Assembly: GCA_003213595.1 (NCBI GenBank)
Contig: QCMR01000001.1
Coordinates: forward strand, 1 to 64,000
Direction: 5' to 3'
DNA length: 64,000 bases
Source of the DNA: SAR86 cluster bacterium AG-422-E19
Lineage (GTDB): Bacteria > Pseudomonadota > Gammaproteobacteria > Magnimaribacterales > AG-339-G14
Positions 10,958-21,067 of the stretch are shown piece by piece (positions within the stretch are counted from its first letter, which is position 1; the number at the start of each line of letters is the position of its first letter). The translations under genes and the position numbers were made by a program. The notes beneath the pieces are model-generated. The model saw only the letters and a list, made by a program, of their open reading frames with translations, was not told where the DNA came from and did not search any database.

Positions 10958-12484
10958 GTGAATTTTTCTAAATTTTTCGCTGGGTTTTTTTTAGGTTCTT
11001 TAATTGTCTTAGCTTTTCAGCCCTTTAATTATTGGTTTGTAACTTTTCTCATTCCGGGACTTTTATATCAACTGATTAAAACTGAAGGCGTAAAAAATAC
11101 TTTTTTTATCTCCTATTTTTTTGGTTTCGGCCTTTGGGCATTTGGAATATTCTGGATAGAAAATAGCATAACTGTTTATGGAGGAGCCTCACCAATATTG
11201 GGAAGTTTTCTAACATTATTGCTAGCAGCTTTTTTAAGCTTGTTTCAGGCTATCAGTTTTACCGCATTTAAACTTGTTAGCAGCCAAAGAAAAACTTATG
11301 AAATATTTCTTTTTTTTCCAGCTGCTTGGGTATTGAGCGAATGGTTGAGAGAGTTTCTTTTTACTGGTTTTCCATGGTTGTATATAGGTTATACCGCTGT
11401 AGATAACAGCCTGTTACAGGGCTACATTCCTATCCTTGGAATTTTTGGCATAGGTTTTCTCATTGTTTTGATCTCTCAAATGTTTCTTGCTTTGCTAGAC
11501 GGCTTAAGAGACTTTACTCAAAGCAAATCTTTATATTTATCTTGCCTAGTCTTAATAATAGTTTTTATCGGCAATCAACCTCTAAAAAATTTCAATTGGA
11601 CTGAGTCAACTGGCAAAATCTCGGCAACAGTTGTTCAGCCTAATATTGATATCAAAGAAAAATGGACGCAAAAAGGATTTCAAAAAATACAAAGTGCGAT
11701 AGAAAAGAAATTAAATCAAAATCCACCGCAAAATCTTACTCAATCCTCTGTCATATTTTGGCCCGAGGTAACTCTCACCTCATTGATTCAAAAGGACAGA
11801 ATAAATGAATTCAGAAATAATATTCTCAACGAAAATAATATGCTCGGAATGGTCATAGGTGCATTATCCGTAAATAAATCAGAAGAAATAAATAATTCAT
11901 TAATTGGAATTGGCAATATCTCAGGCATTTACGACAAAAAGTTTTTAGTCCCCTTTGGCGAATACGTTCCTCTCTCAGGACTTTTCAGTGTATTTTTTGA
12001 TTTTTTTAATTTCAATAGGCCGCAAATATTTTCAGGTAGCAAGAGCGAACTTATTGGGAATGATTTGATAAAAATATCTTCAGCAATATGTTATGAGATT
12101 GCCTATCAAAATATATTTTTATCCAATAGCAAAAAAACCAATATCTTGTTTAATGCCAGCAACGACAATTGGTTTGGAACTGGCTTAGGTCCTCATCAAC
12201 ATTTGCAAATTGCAAGATTTAGAGCGGCTGAACACCAGAAATATTTGGTAAGATCGACATCAACTGGTATCAGCGCCTTAATTAACCATCATGGACAGAT
12301 CATAAAAAAAATTGAAGCTTCTACTGAAAAAAATGAATTAGAAAGTTTTCAAGAAGATGTGATTCTTAAGTCAGGTCAAACTCCATATGCATATTTTGGA
12401 AAAAACCCTTTTTTATTCATATTGGTTATTATCTTTTTTATATCGGCGATATTAAAATTTAAAAAGGATGAAAACTTTATTTAA
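10958..12484 (+). CDS. lnt: Apolipoprotein N-acyltransferase
   Basis: Multi-TM N-terminus then nitrilase domain (VVQPNIDIKEKW, FWPEVTL, LVPFGEYVPL, ICYEIAY, NASNDNWFG); GTG start. Confidence 0.96.
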   Translation: MNFSKFFAGFFLGSLIVLAFQPFNYWFVTFLIPGLLYQLIKTEGVKNTFFISYFFGFGLWAFGIFWIENSITVYGGASPILGSFLTLLLAAFLSLFQAISFTAFKLVSSQRKTYEIFLFFPAAWVLSEWLREFLFTGFPWLYIGYTAVDNSLLQGYIPILGIFGIGFLIVLISQMFLALLDGLRDFTQSKSLYLSCLVLIIVFIGNQPLKNFNWTESTGKISATVVQPNIDIKEKWTQKGFQKIQSAIEKKLNQNPPQNLTQSSVIFWPEVTLTSLIQKDRINEFRNNILNENNMLGMVIGALSVNKSEEINNSLIGIGNISGIYDKKFLVPFGEYVPLSGLFSVFFDFFNFNRPQIFSGSKSELIGNDLIKISSAICYEIAYQNIFLSNSKKTNILFNASNDNWFGTGLGPHQHLQIARFRAAEHQKYLVRSTSTGISALINHHGQIIKKIEASTEKNELESFQEDVILKSGQTPYAYFGKNPFLFILVIIFFISAILKFKKDENFI

Positions 12485-13076
12485 GTATTTAATTTTTGTG
12501 ATTTTTAGTTCTGCCTTTTTTTATGGTTGTAGTTCAGTTCCTTTGGATTATTCATCTTATGAAAATATCAATTTTCAAGAATTTGGTGAAATGAATAAAA
12601 AGCGAACTCACGTTTTGATAAATTTAACTAAACAGGAACTTACTATAAAAACTCCATATTCAAGTAAGACTTATCCGATTTCGTCTTCTGCTTATGGAAT
12701 CGGTAGCGTTCGAGATAGTTTAAAAACTCCTCTTGGTGCGCATGTAATTTCTGAAAAAATCGGTAAGGGAGCAAAAATAGGTTCAGTTTTCAAGGCTAGA
12801 AAATTTACCGGGGAAATAGTGGTACCAATTACAGAAAAAATTGATATCAAAGAAGATGTCATCACAACTAGGATTCTATGGTTGGATGGATTGGAAATTG
12901 GAAAAAACAAAGGAGGAAATGTAGATTCAAAAAGTCGATATATTTACATTCATGGCACTGCCGAAGAGGGTCTTATTGGTGAGCCTGCCAGCTTGGGTTG
13001 CATCAGAATGAAGAATACAGACGTTATAAAGTTATTCAATAGAGTGAGAAAAGGTACACAGGTATTGATTTACTGA
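12468..13076 (+). CDS. L,D-transpeptidase (YkuD-domain lipoprotein)
   Basis: YIYIHGTAEEGLIGEPASLGCIRMKNTDV YkuD signature; lipobox-like FFYGC. Confidence 0.88.
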   Translation: MKTLFKYLIFVIFSSAFFYGCSSVPLDYSSYENINFQEFGEMNKKRTHVLINLTKQELTIKTPYSSKTYPISSSAYGIGSVRDSLKTPLGAHVISEKIGKGAKIGSVFKARKFTGEIVVPITEKIDIKEDVITTRILWLDGLEIGKNKGGNVDSKSRYIYIHGTAEEGLIGEPASLGCIRMKNTDVIKLFNRVRKGTQVLIY

Positions 13077-13099
13077 ACTTTATTATTTAATTTAACAAT

Positions 13100-13696
13100 A
13101 TGAGACTTGCTTTAATTTTATTTTCCTTCTTTGTCGTTAGTTGCTCTCAAGGAAACGCCGAAATAGAAAATTTTAATGCAATGAACTTTCAACCCGATCT
13201 AAACAAAATTCCTGTAGAAGGCTGTCCTGCGATTCTAAATCACAACATCCGGGTGCTTGATTCAAAAGAAATCATCAATTTGTGCGAACACAAAGACAAA
13301 GTGGTGCTTGCAGTAAATGTTGCCAGTCGATGCGGTTTCACCTATCAGTACGAAGCTTTGCAAACATTATTTGAAAACTACCAAGGAAAAGATTTTGTGA
13401 TACTAGGCTTCCCTTCTAGAGACTTTATGTTTCAGGAATATAGTGATGAAGGCCAAGTAAAAGAGTTTTGTAATTCTAAGTATGGCGTGACCTTTCCCAT
13501 GTTCGCTACATCAAGTGTCAAAGGAAAAAAGGCCAACAGCTTCTTTCAAAACCTTGCAATGATTACTGGAAAATCTCCTGATTGGAATTTCACCAAGTAT
13601 TTGATCTCTAAAGATGGTGAAGTCTTAAAACCTTTCTCCAAGAATATAGAGCCCGATAGCGAAGAAATAATTTCTGCTATCGAATCACTGCTCTAA
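13100..13696 (+). CDS. Glutathione peroxidase-like lipoprotein
   Basis: NVASRCGFTYQYEALQTLFENYQGKDFVILGFPS; N-terminal lipobox-like VVSC. Confidence 0.85.
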   Translation: MRLALILFSFFVVSCSQGNAEIENFNAMNFQPDLNKIPVEGCPAILNHNIRVLDSKEIINLCEHKDKVVLAVNVASRCGFTYQYEALQTLFENYQGKDFVILGFPSRDFMFQEYSDEGQVKEFCNSKYGVTFPMFATSSVKGKKANSFFQNLAMITGKSPDWNFTKYLISKDGEVLKPFSKNIEPDSEEIISAIESLL

Positions 13697-14362
13697 AACT
13701 TCCGGAACTCCATTTTTATCTACAACTAAACAATCCGCCTTTCTTGCAGCAAATATACCGTTGGCTACAACTCCGGGAATATTATTGATTTCGTTTTCAA
13801 AGTCATACGGCACATTAAGTTTTAAGTTACGGACGTCTATTATTTGATGACCGTTATCAGACACAAATCCTACTCTGTATTCTGGGGTTCCACCCTTTAC
13901 CACCATCTGTCGTGCGACATAACTTCTTGCCATTGGAATGACTTCAATAGCAACTGGAAATTTTCCAAGCAGTTTTACTTTTTTAGAAGAATCGCAAATG
14001 CAAATAAATTTTTTAGATGCTGAGGCAATTATTTTTTCTCGAGTTAATGCTCCACCACCGCCTTTGATCATTTCAAAACGATCATTGATTTCATCAGCAC
14101 CATCGATATAAAAATCCGGGGAGCCAACATCATTTAACTCGGACACTTCCAAACCTGCCTCTTCCAATAATTGCGTGCTTGCAACTGAACTAGATACGAT
14201 GGCTTTGATTTCAGGTTTTTGATTTATCAATTCTTGGATAAAAAAATTAGTAGTACTTCCTGTACCAATACCCAAAATACAATCTTTGTGAAGCTTTGTA
14301 GCCAGATACTCATAGGCTTTGCGTGCAACGGCTTGTTTGATTTCTGAGTTAGAATTTTCCAT
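13685..14362 (-). CDS. rpiA: Ribose-5-phosphate isomerase A
   Basis: LGIGTGSTTNFFIQEL, DFYIDGADEINDRFEMIKGGGGALTREKIIA motifs. Confidence 0.96.
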   Translation of the reverse strand: MENSNSEIKQAVARKAYEYLATKLHKDCILGIGTGSTTNFFIQELINQKPEIKAIVSSSVASTQLLEEAGLEVSELNDVGSPDFYIDGADEINDRFEMIKGGGGALTREKIIASASKKFICICDSSKKVKLLGKFPVAIEVIPMARSYVARQMVVKGGTPEYRVGFVSDNGHQIIDVRNLKLNVPYDFENEINNIPGVVANGIFAARKADCLVVDKNGVPEVLEQ

Positions 14363-14416
14363 GTCTATGGCTTATAAGAGAACTCTACGTATAATACCTC
14401 GCTTTCCAGAATTTTT

Positions 14417-15949
14417 ATGAAAAAAGTAATCAAAAACTACGTAGATAAAATAGAGAACTCTAAAGTTTATGAGGTAGCTAATATTTCGCCTCTAACAAAG
14501 GCTGATAATTTATCAAAAGAACTGACAAATAGTATTTTCTTAAAAAGAGAAGATTTGCAGCCTACCCACTCTTTTAAAATTAGGGGTGCTTACAACAAGA
14601 TTGCTCACCTTTATCAATCCAAAAAGATTACTGAAGTGGCAACAGCATCCGCGGGAAATCATGCCCAAGGAGTAGCTTATTCGGCAAAAGAGCTAGGCAT
14701 CAAGGCCACTATCTTCATGCCAAAGACCACGCCTTTGATCAAAGTTAACGCAGTGAGAGATTTGAAAGCTAAGGTAGTTTTGATTGGTAACAACTTTGAT
14801 GATGCGCTTAAAGAATCGAAAACATTCTGTAAAAAAAATAAAGTAAATTTCATCCATCCATTTGATGATCCATTAGTAATTGCAGGACAAGGTACGGTTG
14901 GCATGGAAATCTCAGAACAATTTCCTGAAAATCTTTATGCTGTATTCGTTGCCGTTGGTGGTGGTGGTTTGATTGCTGGAATTGGAGCTTACTTAAATAA
15001 GGTTCATCCCAATGTAAAAATAATAGGTGTTGAAGCAGCGGATTCAGCAGGATTAAATGCCTCTGTTAAGGCAGGTAAAAGAGTGAAACTCAAAGAAGTT
15101 GGATTGTTCGCTGATGGAGCTGCGGCAAAACAAATAGGAAAAAATAACTACGAACTTATAAAAAATTTCTTAGATGATTCAATAACCGTTGATACCGATG
15201 AAATTTGTGCTGCTGTGAAGGACACTTTCTTGGAAACTAGGACCGTTCCTGAACCTACCGGAGCATTAGCACTTGCAGGATTAAAAAAATACATAAGCCA
15301 AAAAAGAATTAAGAATAAAAATCTTATCGCAACTTATTGCGGCTCAAATCTCAATTTTGAGTCTTTGGGACATATTGTTGAAAGATCCAAAATTGGAGAA
15401 AAAAAGGAAATTATTTTAAGTATAGCTATAGACGAAAAAAAGGGTTCGTTTAGAAAACTTTGCAGAGACATCGGCCAAAAAAATATCACCGAATTTAGTT
15501 ATAGAAAAGATGGCAGTTTTAAAGCAAAAATTCTTTTGGGAATGGAACTTCAAGATTCAAAAAAAAGCAAAGATATTTTTTTAAAAGCCTTAAGAAATAA
15601 AAAGTACTCTTTTACAGATTTAAGCAACGATGAAATCTCTAAAAAACATCTTAAATTTATGCATGGTGGTAGAGGACCCCAACTAGAAGGTGAATTCGTA
15701 GAAGAAGTTTACAGTGTAGACTTCCCTGAAAAACCAGGTGCCCTTCTAAATTTTTTAACTTTGCTTAAAGACAAATGGGATATCTCACTTTTTCATTATA
15801 AAAATCAAGGTGCAATCTATGGTGGCGCATTAGTAGGTTTTGCAATAAGACAGAAGCAAGTAAAAAGTCTGGAAAGAGATCTCCTAAGGATTTCCTATCC
15901 TTTTACCAGAGAGACTGAAAACCTAGGTTACCAAGCTTTTTTAAAGTAA
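14417..15949 (+). CDS. ilvA: Biosynthetic threonine ammonia-lyase
   Basis: LKREDLQPTHSFKIRGAYNK (PLP lysine), ASAGNHAQGVA, VGGGGLIAGI; C-terminal ACT-like regulatory region. Confidence 0.96.
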   Translation: MKKVIKNYVDKIENSKVYEVANISPLTKADNLSKELTNSIFLKREDLQPTHSFKIRGAYNKIAHLYQSKKITEVATASAGNHAQGVAYSAKELGIKATIFMPKTTPLIKVNAVRDLKAKVVLIGNNFDDALKESKTFCKKNKVNFIHPFDDPLVIAGQGTVGMEISEQFPENLYAVFVAVGGGGLIAGIGAYLNKVHPNVKIIGVEAADSAGLNASVKAGKRVKLKEVGLFADGAAAKQIGKNNYELIKNFLDDSITVDTDEICAAVKDTFLETRTVPEPTGALALAGLKKYISQKRIKNKNLIATYCGSNLNFESLGHIVERSKIGEKKEIILSIAIDEKKGSFRKLCRDIGQKNITEFSYRKDGSFKAKILLGMELQDSKKSKDIFLKALRNKKYSFTDLSNDEISKKHLKFMHGGRGPQLEGEFVEEVYSVDFPEKPGALLNFLTLLKDKWDISLFHYKNQGAIYGGALVGFAIRQKQVKSLERDLLRISYPFTRETENLGYQAFLK

Positions 15950-16492
15950 TTGCTTATCTGTAAAAACTACATCTAGCTTCAAGTCAAAGTCTTCAAGTAT
16001 TAATTTTTTTATGAATTGAAACTCATAAGCCAAGCCAATAAATTCTGGTCCGGTGACTCCTGAAAAAGTTTTATCATAGAAACCTCCTCCGAATCCCAAT
16101 CTTTTAAAGTTCTCATTGAAAGCGCGTAAAGGAACAATAACCGCATTTAATTTCTCGAGCTCAATGGTTTCCTCACTCATGGGTTCAAGGATATTTAAAG
16201 AATTTTTTCTAAATTTAGTTTTTTTGTTACAAAGTACAAATTCCAATTTATTGCTCTTGGAATTGATTTTTGGTAGGTATAAATGATTTTTGGAATCTTT
16301 TAGAAATTTATTTATTTTCTCAGTTGAAACTTCATGAGGCAAAGACATATAACTTGCAACGTGTAAAAATTTTTTTTTCTCCAAATGATCTTTTATAAAA
16401 TCTAAGTGGACTTTTTCTTGGTAACTTTTAGAGGAGGCAGTTAAGCTTTTGAAGCCTTTTGAAATTAACTCTCTTGCTTCAGCTTTATTCAT
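15941..16492 (-). CDS. fau: 5-formyltetrahydrofolate cyclo-ligase
   Basis: VIVPLRAFNENFKRLGFGGGFYDKTF; position next to 6S RNA as in Enterobacteria. Confidence 0.9.
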   Translation of the reverse strand: MNKAEARELISKGFKSLTASSKSYQEKVHLDFIKDHLEKKKFLHVASYMSLPHEVSTEKINKFLKDSKNHLYLPKINSKSNKLEFVLCNKKTKFRKNSLNILEPMSEETIELEKLNAVIVPLRAFNENFKRLGFGGGFYDKTFSGVTGPEFIGLAYEFQFIKKLILEDFDLKLDVVFTDKQLL

Positions 16493-16499
16493 ATTTAAG

Positions 16500-16675
16500 A
16501 GAGCTTCCCAAGTTATCGCCGTTAAATAAAACCCGAACCGTATAGTTCAGGTCGGGAAGAATCACCATCTATCAGGCTGCCCTAAGGGCGCTCAACAAGA
16601 GAAGTATCAAATTCCCTATTTATTTTGCATCGGCTCGAAGTGTTATATAACTAGCAAATAAGCCAGGAAGCTTTG
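16500..16675 (-). ncRNA. ssrS: 6S RNA (SsrS); ends approximate
   Basis: Intergenic gap between zapA and fau, all on minus strand (conserved synteny); closing stem AGCTTCC/GGGAAGCT at about 16666-16672 and 16502-16509; internal CGAGCCGATGC, GCGCCCTTAGGGC and CCCGACCTGAACTATACGGTTCGGG elements. Confidence 0.8.
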
Positions 16676-16691
16676 AAATTATAGCAATATT

Positions 16692-17060
16692 TTAAAGCTT
16701 AGATAATTCAGAAATCTCGTCTACTAACTTAAGACTTAAATTTTCTTCTTCAGATGAATCGACTTTTTCTTCTGAAACATTTGCGGCTGATTTTTCATCT
16801 GTAGCTGCCGATGATTCATCATTTGCCTCGATTGATGAAGCTCCTTCGTTTGAGAGGAATTCATTCACTACGTCAAGGCCTGCTAATACGGCAACTTTTT
16901 CAATTGGAAGATTTCTTGTTTTGCGTTTGATGGATTTGATTCGCTTATCCAAGATTTCACCGGCTTCGATCAAGGTGGATTGTTCCTCGGGAGGACAATA
17001 TAACTGATACTCGATGCCTGCTATTTTAAGGGTTACTATGTCTTGATCGTCTTCACTCAT
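16692..17060 (-). CDS. zapA: Cell division protein ZapA with acidic Ser/Glu-rich segment
   Basis: VTLKIAGIEYQLYCPPEEQSTLIEAGEILDKRIKSIKRK ... EKVAVLAGLDVVNEFL. Confidence 0.85.
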   Translation of the reverse strand: MSEDDQDIVTLKIAGIEYQLYCPPEEQSTLIEAGEILDKRIKSIKRKTRNLPIEKVAVLAGLDVVNEFLSNEGASSIEANDESSAATDEKSAANVSEEKVDSSEEENLSLKLVDEISELSKL

Positions 17061-17245
17061 AAAGCTTCTAATTTTGAAATCAATATTTCTAACTTATTTC
17101 TTGATAATTCTATATTATCTTTTAGACGATTATTCTCTTTTTTAAGTCTTAAATTTTTGTTTCTTAAATCTTTATTTGCCTCTCTAAGTTTCTTAGAAAG
17201 TTCTAAAAGTTCCTTTAGATTTTTCTCTAATTCTTTCTGCGACAC
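17057..17245 (-). CDS. Small coiled-coil protein, TIGR02449/ZapB-like
   Basis: 62-aa heptad-rich coiled coil directly upstream of zapA, ATGA overlap. Confidence 0.75.
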   Translation of the reverse strand: MSQKELEKNLKELLELSKKLREANKDLRNKNLRLKKENNRLKDNIELSRNKLEILISKLEAL

Positions 17246-17312
17246 AGATATTATTTTATTCTTATATCAATAACGTTTCTATAAAGACTTTATATTGAAG
17301 TAAAATCAACAT

Positions 17313-18593
17313 ATGGACATTTTTCTAGAAAGAAGAAAAAAATTAGCTGATTTGTTGCCTGATGGATCGGTAGCAGTCATTCATTCAGCCAATCAAAAAA
17401 TTAGAAATGGTGATACTGACTATTCTTTCAGACAAGATAGCGATTTTTTGTACTTAACTAACTTTAATGAAGCCGATGCTGCATTAGTTATTGAAAAAAA
17501 AGGGAGTACGATTTTTCATCTCCTCTGTGCGGAAAAAGATGAAGTAAGAGAAAAATGGGAGGGACCTCGATTGGGTCCTGAAAATGTGACCCAACTGGGT
17601 TTTGAAAGCGGTTTTAAAATAGACGATCTTGTTTTAAAAACCACTGAATTTCTCGGAGGTGCAGATCATTTATTTTGTCAAAACAAAAGTCAAAAAAAAT
17701 TATTCTTTGCATTAACTAAGGGGCTAAAAGGTAAAAAGATCAACTTTGATTTAAATCCAAAAAACATTAAGAGTGTTGATTCTTTAATACACGAACTAAG
17801 ACTTTTAAAATCTAAAGAAGAAATCAGTATTATTCAAAAAGCATGTGATATCTCGTCTTCGGCTCATGAAAGAGCAATGAAAGCTGTAAAACCAGATATG
17901 TACGAATATCAACTTGAAGCAGAATATCTGCATGAATTTATGGTCAATGGAGCAAAGGAGTGTGCCTATCCTTCTATCGTGGGAGGGGGAGAAAATGCAT
18001 GCATTCTTCATTACAGCAAGAATACAGATTTGCTAAAAGACGGTGATTTGGTTCTGGTTGATGCAGGCTGCGAATACAAGGGCTACGCGAGCGATATCAC
18101 TAGAACTTTTCCTGTTAATGGAAAATTTTCGTCAGAACAGAAACTTATCTACGAGATCGTTTTGGAATCTCAAAAGCAATCTATTGAAAGCATTTCAGAA
18201 AAATCTAGTCCTCTTGAGACGCATAAAAAATCTTTAGAAGTCATTGTTGAAGGACTATTAAGCTTGGGTTTGTTAAAAGGCTCTAAAGAAGAAGTCATTG
18301 AAACTCAATCTTATTCAAAGTTTTATATGCACCGCGTCGGTCATTGGTTAGGTCTTGATGTGCACGATGTCGGTGGCTATGAAAAAGATGGCAAAGTAAG
18401 GTCTTATGAAAATGGGATGATTACCACTATCGAACCAGGAATCTACATCAGTAATGAAGAAAACGTACCTGAAAAATTTAAAGGAATTGGAATTCGAATC
18501 GAAGATGATGTGTTAGTTGAAAACAATCAGCCAAAAGTTCTTAGTTCAGCCATTAAAGAGCTTGATGATATTCAACAACTGATGGCGAGTTAA
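17313..18593 (+). CDS. pepP: Xaa-Pro aminopeptidase
   Basis: FRQDSDFLYLTNF, DGDLVLVDAGCEYKGYASDITRTFPVNGKFS, HRVGHWLGLDVHDVG, TIEPGIYI. Confidence 0.95.
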   Translation: MDIFLERRKKLADLLPDGSVAVIHSANQKIRNGDTDYSFRQDSDFLYLTNFNEADAALVIEKKGSTIFHLLCAEKDEVREKWEGPRLGPENVTQLGFESGFKIDDLVLKTTEFLGGADHLFCQNKSQKKLFFALTKGLKGKKINFDLNPKNIKSVDSLIHELRLLKSKEEISIIQKACDISSSAHERAMKAVKPDMYEYQLEAEYLHEFMVNGAKECAYPSIVGGGENACILHYSKNTDLLKDGDLVLVDAGCEYKGYASDITRTFPVNGKFSSEQKLIYEIVLESQKQSIESISEKSSPLETHKKSLEVIVEGLLSLGLLKGSKEEVIETQSYSKFYMHRVGHWLGLDVHDVGGYEKDGKVRSYENGMITTIEPGIYISNEENVPEKFKGIGIRIEDDVLVENNQPKVLSSAIKELDDIQQLMAS

Positions 18594-19726
18594 TGAAATA
18601 TGATGTCCTCATTGTTGGTGCTGGCGTAACTGGTGCCCTGCTTTTTCTTTCATTGAAGAAAAAAAATATAAATGTCGGTCTAATAGACGGTCGAGATAAA
18701 GCCCCAAATAGTTACCGCCATCTATCATTGAATAACAAAAGTATGACATTTCTAAAAGAGCTAGATGCATGGAATGTCATAAGTAAAAATGCTTTTGAAT
18801 ACAACCAGATAAAGGTTTGGGATCAAGAAGGCACTGGATTCATAGATTTCAATGTAAATGAATTGGAAAAAAATATTCCGAATATTGGCTTCATAGTCAA
18901 AGAAGGAGACATTCAAAATTCTCTGTTATCTCTCGTTTCCGATTCAAAAAATCTTTTGTGGAGTTGTAATTTAGAAAAAATAGAGAAAATTAATGGAGAT
19001 ATTCATTGCGAAACATCAAAGGGAAAATTGGAGACAAAAATTTTAATAGGTGCAGATGGCATTCAATCAAGTGTAAGAAACCTTTCTTCGATTTCATCAA
19101 GAACTTGGAGTTACAATCAGACAGCAATAGTTGCCAACTTTTCTGTACCCCAAACAGACCCATGCATTAGACAAACTTTCACCTCGGTGGGACCGCTTGC
19201 TTTGCTCCCAATGAATGAGACTGAACTTACTATGATATGGTCTATTGACGATACCAAGGGCTATGATTACTTAGGTATGAATGAAGTTGACTTCATAAAT
19301 GAAATTCATCAATCTTTCGGGGAAAAACTTCCAGAAATAAAATTCTCAGCCAAAAGGCAGTCATTTCCTCTAAAACACCTCTCTGCAAAAACTTTTGCAA
19401 GAGGTAATGTTTTTCTTGTTGGAGATGCTGCGCACCATATTCATCCGTTAGCAGGATTGGGATTAAACGCAGGAATCGGTGATGTGAAATCTCTATCGGA
19501 TTTAATTACTCCTGAAAGTTTGCTTCAAGTTAAACAAATTGAAGATAGATATAACAGACAAAGAATTCCAATCAATTTAGCCCTAGCAGCTGCTATGGAA
19601 GCTTTCAAAAGAGGTTTCGAGCAAAAAAATATCTGGATAAGACTCATTAGAAATCATGCTTTTAGTCTTACCAATAAACTAACTTTTCTAAAAAATAAAT
19701 TTATTGAGCTCGCTACTGAGCTTTAG
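18593..19726 (+). CDS. ubiH: FAD-dependent UbiH/UbiF/VisC-family ubiquinone biosynthesis hydroxylase
   Basis: DVLIVGAGVTGALLFLSL GxGxxG, ILIGADGIQSSVR, GNVFLVGDAAHHIHPLAGLGLNAGIGD. Confidence 0.88.
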   Translation: MKYDVLIVGAGVTGALLFLSLKKKNINVGLIDGRDKAPNSYRHLSLNNKSMTFLKELDAWNVISKNAFEYNQIKVWDQEGTGFIDFNVNELEKNIPNIGFIVKEGDIQNSLLSLVSDSKNLLWSCNLEKIEKINGDIHCETSKGKLETKILIGADGIQSSVRNLSSISSRTWSYNQTAIVANFSVPQTDPCIRQTFTSVGPLALLPMNETELTMIWSIDDTKGYDYLGMNEVDFINEIHQSFGEKLPEIKFSAKRQSFPLKHLSAKTFARGNVFLVGDAAHHIHPLAGLGLNAGIGDVKSLSDLITPESLLQVKQIEDRYNRQRIPINLALAAAMEAFKRGFEQKNIWIRLIRNHAFSLTNKLTFLKNKFIELATEL

Positions 19727-20247
19727 TTCTTAATTAATGATTTGGAAAAATCCTCTACTCTTTTCCAGTCGGTAAATTCAAATCTAGCCTTGGCGTCTGT
19801 AGGGCCTTTGGTGATCCACATGATAAGTCTAATCATAAATCTATCGAAAAAATTATATGTTGGGTAATCAACAACGCCAGCAAAAACATCCATTTTGTTT
19901 GGTTTCCATTTTGTTGCTTTGAGAAATTTTGCAACATACGGATTAGTATCGGGAGTATTTTTCTCTGGCTTTCTAGCAACGACATTTACACTAAAAAAAG
20001 CGTTTTCTTTGCTTGAGAGCTCATCAAGGTTTTTTTCAATAAACTCAAAAAGTTCTTTTCGATAGTTACCATATCTGATGCTGGCCCCAATAATAACTTG
20101 TTGATAATTTTTTAAGCTCAGCGATTGAGCATCAACTAATGAAGTTAAGTCAACGTGTACGTGATGCTTGATATGTTCAGCAATTTTGCTCGAGATTTTT
20201 TTAGTATGACCATCTACAGAAGAATATATTACAAGAGTATTTCTCAT
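19723..20247 (-). CDS. hemG: Menaquinone-dependent protoporphyrinogen oxidase, flavodoxin type
   Basis: VIYSSVDGHTKKISSKIAEHI, IIGASIRYGNYRKELFEFI; in heme gene cluster. Confidence 0.9.
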   Translation of the reverse strand: MRNTLVIYSSVDGHTKKISSKIAEHIKHHVHVDLTSLVDAQSLSLKNYQQVIIGASIRYGNYRKELFEFIEKNLDELSSKENAFFSVNVVARKPEKNTPDTNPYVAKFLKATKWKPNKMDVFAGVVDYPTYNFFDRFMIRLIMWITKGPTDAKARFEFTDWKRVEDFSKSLIKN

Positions 20248-20248
20248 C

Positions 20249-21067
20249 TTATTTCCACTTCGCTGACGGCGGCATGGACATCAGGATGGCTTCCGTAGAT
20301 CCTCCTGTTTTTAAACCAAACAAAGTACCTCTATCCCAAATCAAATTGAATTCTACGTAACGCCCTCTTTTGATAAGTTGTTGTTCTTTTTCTTCTTCAG
20401 TCCAGTCTGAGTCTTTTTTGCTAGATACGGTTTCTTTAATAATATTGAGAGTGGTTGAACCAAGCTCTTTTACAAAATCAAAATCATCTTCCCAGTTTCC
20501 GGTATTCAAATGATCAAAAAAAATGCCGCCAACTCCTCTAGGTTCATCTCGATGAGCAAGATAGAAATATTCATCACAATTTTTTTTAAAATCCGAGTAA
20601 TAGTTATTGTCTGATTTATCACATGCTTCTTTTAACTTAGCGTGGAAAAGTTTGGTTTCTTTATCGTCTGGGATTGATGGAGTCATATCTGTTCCGCCTC
20701 CAAACCAATTTTCGCCAGTAGCTAAAAATCGCGTATTGAAATGAAAAGCCGGCACCTTGGGCGATTGCATGTGAGCAACCAAACTGATCCCAGAAGCCCA
20801 ATACTCAGCAGATTTTTCTGTGCCTTTGATTTGGGATTTAAAATCATCAGAAAATTCACCTGCAACAGTTGAAATATTTACCCCAACCTTTTCAAATACC
20901 TCGCCCTTTAGAATGCTTATTTCGCCGCCGCCAGAACCTTTATGATTCCATTTTTTTCTTTCAAACTTTCCGCCATCTAATTCTTCAAAGGCAGTGCAAA
21001 ATTGGTCTCTCAAAGATCTAAACCATTGAGATGCTGAATCTTTTTTTTCATCTAAACTGCTGGTCAT
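20249..21067 (-). CDS. hemF: Oxygen-dependent coproporphyrinogen III oxidase
   Basis: FHFNTRFLATGENWFGGGTDMTPSIP, HRDEPRGVGGIFFDHLN, GRYVEFNLIWDRGTLFGLKTGGSTEAILMSMPPSAKW. Confidence 0.97.
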   Translation of the reverse strand: MTSSLDEKKDSASQWFRSLRDQFCTAFEELDGGKFERKKWNHKGSGGGEISILKGEVFEKVGVNISTVAGEFSDDFKSQIKGTEKSAEYWASGISLVAHMQSPKVPAFHFNTRFLATGENWFGGGTDMTPSIPDDKETKLFHAKLKEACDKSDNNYYSDFKKNCDEYFYLAHRDEPRGVGGIFFDHLNTGNWEDDFDFVKELGSTTLNIIKETVSSKKDSDWTEEEKEQQLIKRGRYVEFNLIWDRGTLFGLKTGGSTEAILMSMPPSAKWK

